DNA of 64,000 nt from assembly GCA_003550325.1 (NCBI GenBank), contig QKWP01000348.1, positions 62,001 through 126,000 on the forward strand, read 5' to 3'. The position numbers and the translations under genes are program-made. Origin of the DNA: Gigaspora rosea (lineage: Eukaryota; Glomeromycota; Glomeromycetes; Diversisporales; Gigasporaceae). Under the pieces are notes generated by a model, which saw nothing but the letters and a program-made list of their open reading frames with translations, made no database searches and had not been told where the DNA came from. Positions 11,808-24,216 of the stretch are shown in pieces; position 1 is the first letter of the stretch; the number at the start of each line of letters is the position of its first letter.

Positions 11808-11815
11808 GATGTTAC

Positions 11816-13204
11816 ATTTGTATAAAATTTTAAGCTCTGTTTATTAAGGCTTTTCAGACTTCATAATAATATACATACTATATTAATTCTAAACCTCAAT
11901 ATATATCACAAAATTTTTTATCTATCAATATATCACAAAAAAATATATATATATTGATTAAAATATATCAATAGAAATTGGTAGACCTGCTATAAATTCA
12001 TATATCTTTAACAGTTCTTTAACAATATATATTGTAATAGTTATTAATCATTATATTAGCTAATCGACTATTAACGAATTATTCAAAGCTGATAAATATA
12101 GTAATTTTTGATTATATTTGTAACACTTTGCCAGTTATAAAAGTCTTATAATCTGTGTACCAGATAGATAATCTAACTTTATCTTTCATTTAACTCTTAT
12201 TTCTGACTTTTTTTTATTTAACTAACATTTTTTTATTTAAAGTAACTTTTTATTTAACTGTATTTCTTTTTATTTCTAATATTGTCTTCTTTTTGGTTAG
12301 TGCTTTGCCAGAACAAATGAAATGAACCTGAATAAAAATAGGACTAGTGTAAGTATACCAGTTTTTTATTTTCATTTTTTTATATTTACTTGCTTCTCTT
12401 TTTTTCATTTTTTTACTTTTTACTTCCTTTTTTTTAGTGGTTTCTTGTTTTTCTTTTCTTTTGTTCTTTTCCTTCTACTTTCTTTCCCTTGTAGGTTATC
12501 AGAAAACATAAATAGAGTCATAATTGGAGATCTGAGCCTGGGAAATGTGTGAACTAGAAGGACTTGAACTAGTACTAAATTAGTACCAGTTTTTTTTGTG
12601 GTTTCTTTCTTTTACTAACAGAGAGTTTTTTTTGCACATTTTGTTTCTCTAAGAAATACCAAAATAGCTCCAGAATTGGAGAAATCTAACTGGAACTTGT
12701 ATAATGATAAGTGCTAGCTGCTATTTTATTTTTTTGGTTATTTTTTCATTTCGTTGACCAATATTTTTATTTCTTTTTTTGTAATTATACTTTGCTAAAA
12801 AAAAACAAAATCTTGAAACTAGAACTAGCATATATTTAATAAACATAATCAATGGGAGAACAAAAATAAAGTTTAATAATGTTATAACTAGTTTTGCTAT
12901 GAGGCGCATAGTGAATATTGTTATTATATAAAAAATTTTTTTTAATAAAATAAAAATAACTAATTATAATCATTAATATTATTGTATCATATATTGTAAT
13001 TATTACTTAATATCAATTTTTATTATATTAGATATATATCAATTACAATCATAATCGATAATAATTGACAGGGTTGATTATCATTAATATATACCCTGGT
13101 TAGTAATTGATAAGCAAATTTTCCTGATACCAAGCTCTAAACGTATGTATCTAATTTTTGGTAACAATACTCAGTGGGTTTTATTATTGTACTTGTAATT
13201 TCAT
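11816..13204. other. Gene-free AT-rich spacer
   Basis: No gene found. 12120-12500 is pyrimidine-rich on the plus strand, with a Phe/Leu-rich frame that looks compositional. 12960-13110 has TATATATCAATT and ATAATCGATAAT words related to the TATATCGAT arrays. Confidence 0.5.
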
Positions 13205-13375
13205 ATAGGTAAATTTAGGTCCACGAATAGTTCATAGGTACCTGTAGGCCTACTAGGCTGGGCTAGGGTATTAGATTTTGGGCCCTAGAGTAAGAGTAAG
13301 AGCTTAAAAGTTAAGCCCTAACACAAATGGGTAGGGCTAGGGTATTGCTATTACCCAGCTTTACTTAGCCTATGT
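13205..13375 (+). repeat. Dispersed repeat, copy 2 (GGCTGGGCTAG family)
   Basis: Homologous to 11455-11640. Contains AGGCTGGGCTAGGGTATTAG, GGCCCTAGAGTAAGAGTAAG and GGGTAGGGCTAGGGTATT. Confidence 0.7.
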
Positions 13376-13559
13376 GAATGCATATAATATATATAGTTTA
13401 TATATATTATATAAGAAATATTATTAAAATAACTAGTGTGATGATTCTATAGCACGTAAATTATAGTTATACAACATTTAATCTTCTATATATTTAATTA
13501 CTAATGTACTGTTAGAATCTAAATTTACCTTACCTATTACTTTGTTAAGTATTAATTCA

Positions 13560-13761
13560 TATTATTATTACTAATTTTTGTCTTATTTATAATTTCTTTT
13601 TACTATTTATTCTTGTTATAACACTTTCTTACTTTATCTGTTCCTTTTGTATTTAACAACACATTGTTTTAAAATCATTTTTTTACAACTTTACTTTATT
13701 AAAAACAAATTGTTCATATTACTAATGCTAGGATTGTTTTTATTTGCTATTTACTCTAGTA
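13560..13761. other. Diverged tandem repeat left of pogo-like MITE
   Basis: The stretch TCTGTTCCTTTTGTATTTAA ... AAAATCATTTTTTTACAACT recurs in diverged form at 14525-14600, on the far side of the MITE. A repeat unit of about 160 bp was probably present before the MITE entered it. Confidence 0.4.
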
Positions 13762-14505
13762 CAGTTTGACCTCTCTATAGTCACACCCCATATAGTCATA
13801 CCTCTATATAAGCACCAAATATTGTGTGATAGACTTAAAATATAGTAAAACAACCTCATTATAGTCACATATCACTTATAATTACTATCTCCAAAAATTT
13901 TAATTTTTTATCCATTTTATTCATAATAAACCTCGTTATAGTCACCAATTGAGACTAAATATGGATTATAAAGTCTGATTGGCCAATATTCATATTCATT
14001 GTTTATTTAAATATTCTATTAAAAATTCTTAAAGGTTTGACAGCATATAACTTTTGATCTAGTAGTCCGATTTGGGAGAAACAACTACCAAAATGTTTGT
14101 CACAATGTAATGATTCTAATGAGCCCAAAATTGTTAAAATTGAATTACACACTTTTGAGATTGTTAAGGATTTGTTTCACTTTACATGTTTAAGAATTGA
14201 TTAAATTTAAAAATCTGAGTGTAAGTTCTTAGCATTTTATAATTAGATTTGGATAATTTTGGACTCTTTAGAATCGTCTCATTGAGTCAAATACTCTAAT
14301 AGTTGGTTTATCCAAATTGGGTCACTGGATCAATAGTTATTTACTATCAAACATTTTAAATTTTTTAATAATTTCAAATATGCACTAATATCTTAATGGC
14401 CTTTGGTCACATGACCATGACAAGGTATTTTATTTATAGTCACACCTCTATACAATCACCAAAATAGGGCACAACAGACTTGGTAATTATAGAGAGGTCA
14501 GACTG
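13762..14505. mobile_element. Tc1/mariner (pogo-like) MITE, 744 bp
   Basis: Inverted ends CAGTTTGACCTCTCTATAGT and, read inward from the right, CAGTCTGACCTCTCTATAAT, each flanked by TA. The CAGT-GACCTCTCTATA end and TA duplication fit pogo/Tigger-like elements. Just inside each end are further copies of ATAGTCACACCTCTATA. The middle (14030-14380) is a second, older inverted repeat whose arms each carry the recurrent AACTTTTGATCTAGTAGTCC motif. No transposase remains. Confidence 0.85.
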
Positions 14506-14506
14506 T

Positions 14507-15880
14507 ATTTATTTTTATTATAGACCTTCTTTCTTTGCTGTGTTCTCTTTGCATTTAGTGACATGTCATATCAAAATCATTTTCTCGCATTACTAACTGT
14601 GATCACATCTATCTTTTGTTGCTGTGCTTATTTTCATCATTGCTTTGCTTCTTTGCATACTATTTTACCTGTTAGTCATACTTCTTTTTCTTGTCATGCC
14701 TCTTTCTTGCTTTTCACATTCTTTCTTGCTTTTTATTGAACTTTACTTTTTTTCTATTATACTTTACTTATGTTTTCTCTTTGCACTTTTAGTGCTATTT
14801 ATAAAAAGAAATTATGGAAAGTGTAAAATATTAATCTCTTTTTTTTTAATTTTAATGGCGAAACCTTGCTCTTATTTTTATTAAATTTAATAGCAGTTTG
14901 GAAAAAATTTCATTGTTTAAATCTAATAAAAGAAAGAACTCAGACATATAGCTAAATAAACAAAAGTAGACCTAGTACTTATCTGTGGCCTAAACCAACC
15001 AGAGTGGCCAAGGCTTACCTAGATTTGGTTATTAGTTAATATACTTGAAGAGTGTATAAGATATTTAATCTAGTGGGTACTAGTAATTTATTTTATTTAT
15101 TTATAATAGAATTGTTATTATTGGTTTGGATTATAGATATAATAGATATAGAAGATTTAGAGTCTGGAGGCTAATTTTGTAAAATTGTTTGTTGATAGTA
15201 TGAACTTGAAGTACAGTATGGAATCCAGGTTTTTGTATAAATTTGTTGATTAAGATAAATTAAAAATTGAATTGTAAGAGAACTAGCAGACTTTAAAGAT
15301 AGAGCAGTTTCTTGTAATATGTTAATTGCCAATTCAGATAAGATCAGCAATAGTTATATATTTAGAATTGGGGCAAAACAAATATATAAACAAGGTAGTA
15401 CAAAATCTGGATCAGGCCTGTATATATAAAATTTTTATATGATTTAAAGAATTTTAAAGACATTTTTACTCATATCTTCTTATCTACTAGTCCGATTTTA
15501 ATGAAATTTTACTAGTAGATGCACAAGAACCTGCTCTACAACTTTACTTATATCAAAAAAAATATTTACTTAGTACAAAAAAAAACTTTTTATTAGGCCT
15601 AAAACAGATTCACTAATATATTGTTTATATTTGTTTATCCCCAATTCCAAATATGGTAATAATATAGCTATAGTGCCGATCTTATCCAGATTGGTAATTA
15701 ATTAGTTCTAATAGAATAAGACCAAATGGAGTTGAGTATTGTATAAAAAATGATGAATTTGAAAACTATTGTGTTTTAAAACTTTGGAGTAAAGATTTTT
15801 GGCCTGAGGTCAAGAGAAATCTAGTTTATCAAAACTAAATATTTTGTCTAAAGAGTTGTTTATAAGGTATAGTAATAGTT
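14507..15880. other. Gene-free spacer
   Basis: 14530-14880 is pyrimidine-rich with a hydrophobic, probably spurious frame. At 15465-15560 there is a copy of the recurrent motif (ATCTACTAGTCCGATTTTAA, then CTGCTCTACAACTTTACTT). No gene recognised; the far end may be the 3' part of the LINE. Confidence 0.5.
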
Positions 15881-16099
15881 TAGTATTTGGGCAAGTAACC
15901 CAGTACAAGATATAACTTGCCTGATGCAGTTGGTAGTGGGCTTTGCCTCTAATAATTTGATCCTCTAATAATAAAATAAGCCAAGGCTTGGCATATTTTG
16001 AAAAATGTCTAGTAATATAGCTATAATAGTTTGTAGAGTGTAAATTTATATATAAAAAATAGTATATTCATAGGAGTAGCTAGTGACTTTATTTTTTTA

Positions 16100-16638
16100 A
16101 AAAGGTAAACCATTGGGGGTTCTACTTTTAGGAATTTTGTATAGTCTTAGAAGATACATTTCAAATTTAGTAAGTATAAATTGTTATACATTATAAGTTG
16201 ATCAAGAAAAAGTAAGTGGCAATGCCGAATTTGTTTTTTAAAAGTTGTATATTTAGAATATGAAGTAAGAATAGATTCTAAAGAAATTCACCTTCTTTGT
16301 TTGTAAAAGAAATATTAGTATGAGCATTAGGGCTAATTAACCAGTTAAGATGTTTGAAGAGCTGAATAATTATGAAGGTTGTAGTTAATTTATTAGAGCC
16401 ATCAATTGTAGAATTAGGATGTAAAAAGATACTAATAGGTGACCAGAGGTTATTTAGAAGTTGTTGAACCTAATAATGCTTAATAGACTATTGTTGTTTA
16501 ATTTTTTAATATAGTTAGATAGATAGTATTGAAGTTGGATATCCCAAATATTTTAATATTGTAGATTTAAGGATGAAGTAAAGTACTAATAGGAATTGTA
16601 CAGTTAAGTTTGGCTTTATGTTTGATTAATCCTATATG
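16100..16638 (-). pseudogene. LINE ORF region downstream of RT
   Basis: Reading the minus strand below the RT gives pieces such as QLLNNLWSPIS, FLHPNSTIDGSNK, IQLFKHLNWLISPNAHTNIS and, lower down, TKFLKVEPP. This matches the style of the region between RT and RNase H in fungal LINEs. It is broken into several frames. Confidence 0.6.
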
Positions 16639-17556
16639 CTATGTTAAGATTTTGTTACATGTTGACTGGCTCAATACAATATTTTGTATCTTGTATTCAA
16701 TTGTAGAAATAATAATGATATTAATAATATAGCGTACTTGGGTGTCTGTAATTTGTTTTGTATAAGCAATTTGTATAAGCTGGCTTGATTCAGCAATAAT
16801 GAGTTTGGTCTGTTGGAATTGTTTATTGTCTAAAGTGAACCAACACCCAAGAAACTTAAAAGGCTGATTTGGTTGTTGAAGAGGAAGAGGATAGTTATTG
16901 TATATAATTAGGTTATAGTTTTGTTGTTTAATATTGGTTGAAAGTATTGATTTAGTTGGGTTAACTTGGATATTTGCCATGGAATAAAAGGATTCTGCAA
17001 TAGTAAGTATTTTAGAGAGCTTTGTTTGGTATGATGCTATCCATAAAGTATTATCCATATATGCTAGAACTGAGCATTTGGTTTGTAAATTGTCAATTGT
17101 AAGATTTTTGTAGTTAGTAAGCCAGAAAGTTTTAATTGTATAGTCAGGAGTATATACTATTTTGAACTTGATAAGGTTGTATAAGTTCCAAGTTAGTAAT
17201 AACATTGCTTTGTCAATCAGTTAAAATATTTAAAAGGTAATAACAATATTAGTAGGCAAAAGTAAATGTATAATGGCATGTTCTAGAAGAGTAGAGTTTA
17301 CAGAGTTATAAGCTTTACTCATATCTTGTGATAGAAGCCAAATTTCTTTGTGATTGCAGTTGGCATCTTCAATAAGATTGTTAAGGATAAGAATAGAAAT
17401 AGAAGTACTATTTCCAGGAAAGGCAATATAGTTGTATAGTAAAAGGATAGAATATTGTAAAAAAACTTGATTTAGTCTATTGGTAATAATTTTGGTATAG
17501 ATTTTTCTAATATGTTTAATAATGTTTATTGGGCATAAGATTAAGATTACCATCAA
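16639..17556 (-). pseudogene. LINE reverse transcriptase remnant
   Basis: Two adjacent minus-strand frames carry RT motifs. The upper one (17230-17556) has CPINIIKHIRKIYTKIITNR, AFPGNSTS and motif A as LLSQDMSKAYNSV. The lower one (16639-17205) has motif C as AYMDNTLWIA, where the usual YADD reads YMDN, then NPTKS and the FKFLGCWF thumb motif. Sequence between the frames is shifted. The second catalytic Asp of motif C is lost and the frame is broken. Target-primed reverse transcription was the ancestral function. Confidence 0.88.
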
Positions 17557-17899
17557 AATTATTGTTTTTTGGAATAGGAAAGATTCTTCTCTTTTTCTAT
17601 TGTTTGAAAATTGAGTTTTGTATAAGGCATCGATTAAAAAGTGATATAAGGATAGTAATACTAGTTGAGTTGAAATATTTGATTATTACATAGCTAATAC
17701 CTGTAGGACCACAGGCTTTACTATTGGGAAGTTAAGAAATTGTTTGGGAGACTTCTTCTTCTATTATAGAAAGAGCTAGTAATATACTATTCATACTTGA
17801 TATGTGAAAGTAGATAGTATTGTTGATTTCAAAAGTTATTAAATAAATTCTGATTAATAGATCTGTATATAGTTCAGTTATTAAAATGTGATTAAATAT

Positions 17900-18770
17900 G
17901 TTGTTTAATTAAAATAGGATTAGTAATAAGTTGATTTTGAAGTTTAATATTTGTAAAATGAACAGAAGGTTGGTAGCGATCAAGTATACTATTTATAGCT
18001 TGTGTAGGTTTAGTAACAAAAGACTCACATCTTTTTTTAAAGACTTGGTTGATTTGTTAATAGAGAAGAAGTGAATATTCCAAGTAATATGTATAATATT
18101 TTTGTTTCCAAATACTTAGTGCATGTACTATCCATATTTGAATTTGATTAAAGTCAAGTGATATAAGAGGATTAAGATTGCACTTTGCTTTTGAGTTTAT
18201 AAATAAGATGTGTAAATTGATGTGAGGTAAGTAAAAAGTAGAGTTGCTTTTTAAGAGTTTTATAAGGTGTCCTAGTTTTTTAAGACCAGTATAAAGTGCA
18301 GTACAGTGTGTTGTATATTATGATTGTAGCTTTGTTTATGATTTATTTTAGTAGATATCTTTTGAATTGTAGCTTGATGTTGCATTGTTGTATTTTGTGC
18401 CAGGTTGTATCAATGCTTTCCTGTGTGTTGGTTAAAAGAGGAACACAATTTTTAATAAATAGTTAAAACTAGATTAGATCATTTTGTCCATTGAACTGAG
18501 CTCATTATATTGTAATTAAAAATTCTGCAACTGATACCAATATGAAGGCATGGAGGTTTGCTATAGGATGTCCAGATTGCAAAAAAAATAAGATGATCAC
18601 TAAGAGTACTAGTTTGGCTGTTATTAATATTATAAGAAAGGAAAAATTATGTATTAAATGAATCGGGCCAAATATAGTCCATTCTGCTATAATTAATTTT
18701 TTTTGATCAGGTATAGTGTATATTGTTGTAATGAGCTCCAATAACAAACATATATTTTAATGCTGAGCTA
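17900..18770 (-). pseudogene. LINE endonuclease C-terminus and linker remnant
   Basis: Minus-strand pieces include SDHLIFFAIWTS-like sequence (18570-18610, the endonuclease SDH motif region), SSVQWTK near 18480, and lower down INQVFKKRCESFVTKPTQ and SILDRYQPSVHFTN. These lie between endonuclease and RT in related elements. Several frames and stops. Confidence 0.6.
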
Positions 18771-18799
18771 GTTGTATTACCAAGTACTGGCATACTAGG

Positions 18800-19390
18800 T
18801 TATCAGGAGCTGATAGATGTCTGAAGCAATAATATATATACTGTATACAGTATATTTGTTATGTAAAGCAATATGTATGAACTCAATATTGGTTCAAAAA
18901 AACCTATTTTGGTTCAATTAACCCAACTTGAGTAGGTTACTAAAATAAGATTTGTATAATGTTACACAACATTAGCAGTGTGTAACCAAAAATTATTTTT
19001 GCAAAAAGAATGCACTGGGCCTTCATGTAAAATAAGTGCATATATCATGTAACCAGTATATATACTGTAATTGGTCTATTCTAAAAATAAGATGGACATA
19101 AACACATACAAATTCTGGTCTATTGCTAAACTATAGATTGTCCTATTCTACGCTTTGGACAATAACTAGTCACATTGCTTCAAAATTAAGTATTATTTTG
19201 AAAGTATTTTTTTTTAATGTTCTTCATTTTTTATTTTATTAATAAATTTAATTATAATTTTTTATTATATATAGATAACTAATTAATACATATTGTATAC
19301 AAACTAAATTTCAACCCAAACCCTATCTAACTAATAAGCCATTTCTAATTCAATCCCTAATTCTAACCAAACCAAAATACTTATTTATTA
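18800..19390. other. Non-LINE insert, left part
   Basis: This separates the two endonuclease pieces of the LINE. It begins near a TGAAGCAATAATAT word and has an inverted match TTGCTTCA at 19165-19172, possibly ends of a small element of about 350 bp. No coding sequence. Confidence 0.35.
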
Positions 19391-20060
19391 TTGGCTTCGA
19401 TTTGCATTAATTATTTCATTCTGCTCAAAACTACCAATTTATAAATGACGAATATAAATGCCCATTTACCATTATATACTCTTTTAATGATTTTATTTGC
19501 ATTAATAATTTCATTTGGCTCAAAAATATAAGGTCATTTATTAATTATTGATATTAAAATTAGCCAAGCCAGTTAATAAGCACAAACATAAATACCTATT
19601 ACTATACATATTCTTCAAACCTTTGTGTAGAGAATTCAAAACTTATTAGTAATAAAATAGAGTTAAGTCAGCAAACGCACAAACTTAAATACTTATTTAC
19701 TATATATACTTTTCAAACCATTTCATTCACATTAATTATTTAATTTCTAATGATCATTTATTAATTATCGCATTAATTAATTTATTCACTCGAGAAACTA
19801 AAGGTTATATTAATCGTTCCATTCGTTCGAGAATCTAAATATTATTATAAATAATTGGAGTTAAAATCAGTAAAGCCAGTTTATAAAATACTAACATAAA
19901 ATACTTATTTTCTATACACCTTTTCAACTCATTTCAATTTGAGAATCTAATGGCCATTTATAATTATTGGAGTTAAAATTGGCAAGACCAGTTTACAATG
20001 CACAAATATAAATAATATAAATACTTCTATATATACCTTTCAAACCATTTTTAGTATAAT
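19390..20060. repeat. Degenerate tandem array, about 105-110 bp period
   Basis: Repeated words are AAGCCAGTTTATAA, CACAAACATAAATAC, TATATATACTTTTCAAACC, ATTAATTATTTCATT and GGTCATTTATTAATTATTGG. They recur roughly every 105-110 bp or twice that, about six degenerate units in all. It lies inside the disrupted LINE. Confidence 0.6.
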
Positions 20061-20137
20061 TGGTAACATAAAAGCTTTGGTAGAGCACTAAGTGAATTTT
20101 GACAAAACAAAAGATCGTGGCATGTTAAAATAATTAA

Positions 20138-20621
20138 GGGTAGAGTCCAATGTTGATCATTTTAATATAAAATTGATGTACAAAAAAATTTACATAGGTA
20201 TTACAAAAACGCAACATATAAAAATTTTTTAAAAAATTGGTGGCACATAGATCAAATCCTTCCTTTTATAGTAGTAAAACTTTAAACGGTTGTACTATTT
20301 AAAAAACCTATATTTATATATCATAAAGTTCTCTGTGATGACCCCAAATTCTCTGTGGTGACACAAAATCGATGATCCTGATAGGTTTATATCATATGAT
20401 TTTTGTAACCAATTTGTAATACCCGATCTTTAAACATGTATTTCTCTGTGGAGATTTAACCAATTTTAATAATTTTACTATCGTTAGAATCAGAAAAACC
20501 TATTCTACAATTTTTTTTTAGAAATTAAAGTAGTTTACTTAATATAATATTTTTTAATTTTAAAAAGAAAAAAATTTTACCATTTGTTTTATATATAATT
20601 TGCAAATAGTGTACTCTACCC
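20138..20621. mobile_element. TTAA-flanked MITE, copy 1 (GGGTAGAGT ends)
   Basis: Ends GGGTAGAGTCC and ACTCTACCC, each preceded or followed by TTAA. A second element at 39595-40333 has the same ends and TTAA flanks but an unrelated interior. TTAA duplication points to piggyBac-like mobilisation, though piggyBac ends usually begin CCC. The interior has three TTCTCTGTGG/A words. It lies in the LINE endonuclease gap. Confidence 0.75.
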
Positions 20622-20689
20622 TTAAACTGATGCAACGCAATTTGTTAGATATAACTAGCCAATCAGATTATAGTTTTGTCTTATATTGT

Positions 20690-21617
20690 TTGTCTCCTTA
20701 TTGTTTATCTCACATACTGATACCGTTTATTTACACCATTCTAAATTATATATTGATATTAAAATCTCCCAAGATTATAGGATGTAAGTTAGATTGTTGA
20801 GCCTATAAGATCCAGTTAATAATCTGGTTTTGAGTTTGATTTCTTTTGTATAGATCAGTAAATGAAAGGTAGACTGATATAATATATGGAGCTTTATATC
20901 ACTTTTAAAAAACAAGTCCAAAGTGATAGCCCTACCTGGATGTGTATAAATACTATGTACATGAGGTTTAAGATTATTGTGAATCATAATTGTAGCCCTT
21001 CTACTAAGCCCTCAGAATTTGCCCAGTAGTAGGTAAATAGGTTATTGTTGCAAAAAAAACAGTTTGATTTTAATGAAATTTTAGTTTCAGTAATGCATGC
21101 AATTGAAATATTATAGTTCATGCAGTAATCTTGCCAGATTTGCCTTTTGAAGCAGTATTAAAACCCTAGCATGTATTTAACAATAGTTAGATGTATATCT
21201 TGCAAAATATCTTGGTATTAAAAAAAGAGCCTGTAGTTGTTATTGGTAAAGTGCTGCTTGGTTTAGTAGATAATAAAGATAATTTGATTAGTAACTAATA
21301 GCATATTGGGTATTGGCTAAAAGGGAGTATAGTGTGGTTTGGAAGAGTTTTATCTTGGGTATTAAGGTATACATGTGCTTCATGAGTTATGATATTAATA
21401 GAGATTTTGAATGGTAGTAAAAATGAGTTTCTAAATAAGTGCTATAAAGGATTAAGTGCTTGTAAAAGTAGCAATAATAGGAGATTATATTTTTTAAGAA
21501 ATTTATTGTAGCAGAATTCTTAAAAAGATGAGATAAATTGGAATCTGAGGAACAGTCAAATTCTTCTGTGGGGTCACTCGCCATATGCTCAGTTCTCATA
21601 GCTGCACAGAAGTCCAA
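20690..21617 (-). pseudogene. LINE AP-endonuclease N-terminal remnant
   Basis: Minus-strand pieces in order: MASDPTEEFDCSSDSN (leader), IACITETKIS (active-site Glu of the ETK motif), FTYYWANSEG, HNNLKPHVHSIYTHPGRAIT, LDLFFKSDIKL, ISVYLSFTDLYKRNQ and IILGDFNIN (GDFN motif). The order and motifs match exonuclease/endonuclease/phosphatase domains of LINEs. Frames change and stops occur. Confidence 0.8.
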
Positions 21618-21960
21618 GGTCTGCTTTGTACATTGGGTCTGACTATTATATATTGGGTTCTCTGTATATTATCTTTTTAGAGTATATTAATTAAAATGTA
21701 GATTCATTATTTTTAAGAATTTATTTTAAAAATTCAGATGCAAATTCTTTTGAACCCACAAATCTGATTGATTTTGAAACTGTCAAAAACATGAGCATGT
21801 AATTGGTGATGTCTGATACAGAACTGTCTGCAAAAATTAAGCCAAATAATAAACAAGATATTTATATATCAAAAGTTGTTTCTTTTACATTGTAGGATGA
21901 GGTTGAAGCATTTTTAGTTAGATAAATATCAATAGAATTTTTTATTGTTTTCTTTACAAA

Positions 21961-22421
21961 GGACCTGCGGGTCGATAGTATAGCAGTTATGCTCCCAGGT
22001 CCCCAATCGAAGGTTGCCAGTTCAATACCGCTTGGCAGCAAATTGAATTTGATAGTCAGAACCCGATTAGGAATAACTGAAGTCATACAAGATGTAAGGT
22101 CAGTCCAATATGGCACGAACTTGATGGCAGTGTTTCCGTGTAATGTATATGTACCCACAGGAAACAGGACTGGGGTAGCTCGGCCGATCCTGCAGGAAGT
22201 TAAATAATGCGGTGCAGGACCCATATTTGGGCAGCAAAAGGCAAGCCGGATGAAGCCTTCATCACAGTAACATTTCCGAGTGGCCAAAGCTCTGACGACA
22301 GAGATCTTCTGGGCGGCGTAAGGCAAGCCAGTTGGTTTATCGGAGTTGGGTTAAAGTGGAGAGTGCTTATAAGGAGGGTTACAGAGAAGAGCACTGGGTC
22401 TTAAGTTTAAAAAAAAAAAGG
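21961..22421 (+). mobile_element. tRNA-derived SINE, 461 bp, intact structure
   Basis: The head resembles a tRNA gene: an A-box-like GGTCGATAGTATAGCAG, then CTCCCAGGTCC, and a B-box-like CCAGTTCAATACC. A GC-richer body follows, and the end is an A tract (about 22408-22419). Perfect 12-bp duplication TTTCTTTACAAA flanks it (21949-21960 and 22422-22433), proving retroposition. Frames open on both strands across it are shadows of its composition. A head of the same family starts near 63450. It would be mobilised by a LINE. Confidence 0.92.
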
Positions 22422-22433
22422 TTTCTTTACAAA

Positions 22434-23002
22434 TAATGTTAATTTATACTTTTTCTTGTTTAGTAGATTTTGAGCACTACTAGTAACTATAAAATTTATA
22501 TAGAGTATTATAAAATCAATAATATTTTTTTTCGTTCTTTGAATTGTGAATCAATTAATAGCAAATAAAATATCATATTTTTTTATTAATTGAAGTAGTT
22601 TAAGCACATTTCATACTTTTTAACTTTGATTAATGTTTTATATATTACAGATTTTATACAGTGAATGATTCTATTTAAGAAAGTTGTTAAAAACTGGGAT
22701 ATTTAGTAAAAACTACACAGGTAGACTGCTAGCTGCTTGCTTTGCTCACAGTATATAGTACATAATGTACAATTATAAAGTATATATGAATTCTGTATTT
22801 GATTATATAATCAGTAATTAATTATTTGATACAAAAGTGTAATGAATTGTATATGACAAATAAATACTAACAATTAATTCTATTTGTTAATGTTATTTGT
22901 TATTTACTGCTAAATAAAAAGGATATACAATCATGTAACCATAGTGATTATCACTATGGGGTTATAGTTAGTAACATTCTATTATATATATAGTCTATAT
23001 AT
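22434..23002. other. Spacer between SINE and gypsy element
   Basis: AT-rich with no gene. A short perfect hairpin CATAGTGATTATCACTATG lies at about 22941-22959. Confidence 0.6.
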
Positions 23003-23730
23003 TGTTAACCTTAAGAGTTTTCACCTTTTTGCCTATAACTTTCGACCCATAGAAGTTAGGAAGATGAAACAACTACCATTGGATTCAGCTCATCGAGACG
23101 CTTCTAATGAGCTATAGATCATGTGATTCTGATCACGGGATCACAAGATCGGAAGACATTTGTGTTGAACTATTAATAGAACAAGATAGACAAATATCTT
23201 AACCTTATTAGGCAATAATACTGCGTTCAAAATCTTACGAATCTAAAGGATCTAAAGGATCTAAATGATCTTAAGGATCTAACATATCTAACATATCTAA
23301 CATATCTAACATATCTTTCATATCTTTTATATCTTTTATATATATTTTATCTTTTATATCTTTTATATCTTTTATATATAACATATCTATTAGTTTCGCA
23401 TTACCTTTAGTACTATAAATAGTTTTTAAATTGAATTTGTATATCTTTATTGTAATAATTTATACATGTAATTTCTCTATAAATACACTGCTTTCTGCCC
23501 TCTGGGAAGTGCAGTGTCTTCATACACTGGAATATAATAAAGATACAATTCTTAGTATCCTCATATACTATTAATTGTTTGCCTCTTTGCCTTAATACAT
23601 AAATCACTCAAAAACCTCTTTGTTAAGTCCCATTTGGACGCCATAAACCCTAAAGCTGTCAAGTTATAGTCGTCATACTATAATCAGCAGTCTCCTGAAG
23701 TTCTGGAAGAGGTGAATTTCCAGGTTGACA
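23003..23730 (+). repeat. 5' LTR of gypsy element
   Basis: Begins TGTTAACC and ends GTTGACA. It holds short tandem runs (GGATCTAAA, ACATATCTA, TTTATATCT) at about 23245-23390, a TATA-like ACTATAAATAG near 23413, and an AATAAAG signal near 23535. It carries a copy of the recurrent ATAACTTTCGACCCATAG ... TCTAATGAGC motif near its start. It is longer than the 3' LTR. Confidence 0.93.
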
Positions 23731-24216
23731 ATATGGTGGTGACTGTGAGATTCAATCTCTACCAACGTCAGAAAGTCTTTTTAGTTGATCATAAGAGAAG
23801 TCGATCAATATTGGACCGATTGACTTGAAAATTGAAATACAAAGTCTTGAGAACCTACCGCAACTTTTGTACTAAGCATACCTTAGTAGGAAAACCCCTC
23901 TGAAACCCGATATTCGACGTCGAAGTACTGACGGCGATTTTGATCGGCAAAGAATTTACAAGAAAGTCCTCTTAGAGAAAACCTTCCGATTATCGTTACG
24001 CAAACTTCAAACGCTTATAACTCGATAACCACTGGACCATTTTTAGCGTTCTAACCTCCTTTAGGACCGGAAGATCCTCCTCTACAACTTTTTCTTAAGT
24101 GACACATTCTGTTGTCATAGTAATATTTAGAGATATACCCTCATTCTGAAATTTAGAAGTGAAAGCTTAAGTGTTTGCATTGTGACAAACAGCTTCTAAA
24201 TTAATAGTACAGGCAT

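Larger units (their letters stand above)
15880..21617 (-). mobile_element. LINE non-LTR retrotransposon, decayed and interrupted
   Basis: On the minus strand, endonuclease, reverse transcriptase and downstream sequences appear in the expected order, spread over several frames. The 5' coding part starts near 21617 (frame with MASDPTEEFDCSSDSN). The endonuclease is cut between about 20690 and 18790, where a tandem array and a TTAA-flanked element lie. The 3' boundary is uncertain and no poly-A or target duplication is resolved. The copy has many stops and frame changes and is long dead. Confidence 0.85.

Noticed and set aside
14624-14884. Hydrophobic 86-residue frame resembling a membrane protein
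   Set aside because: Pyrimidine-rich low-complexity DNA gives such Phe/Leu frames by composition.
21862-22326. 154-residue minus-strand frame
   Set aside because: It runs antisense through a SINE with target duplication; composition explains it.
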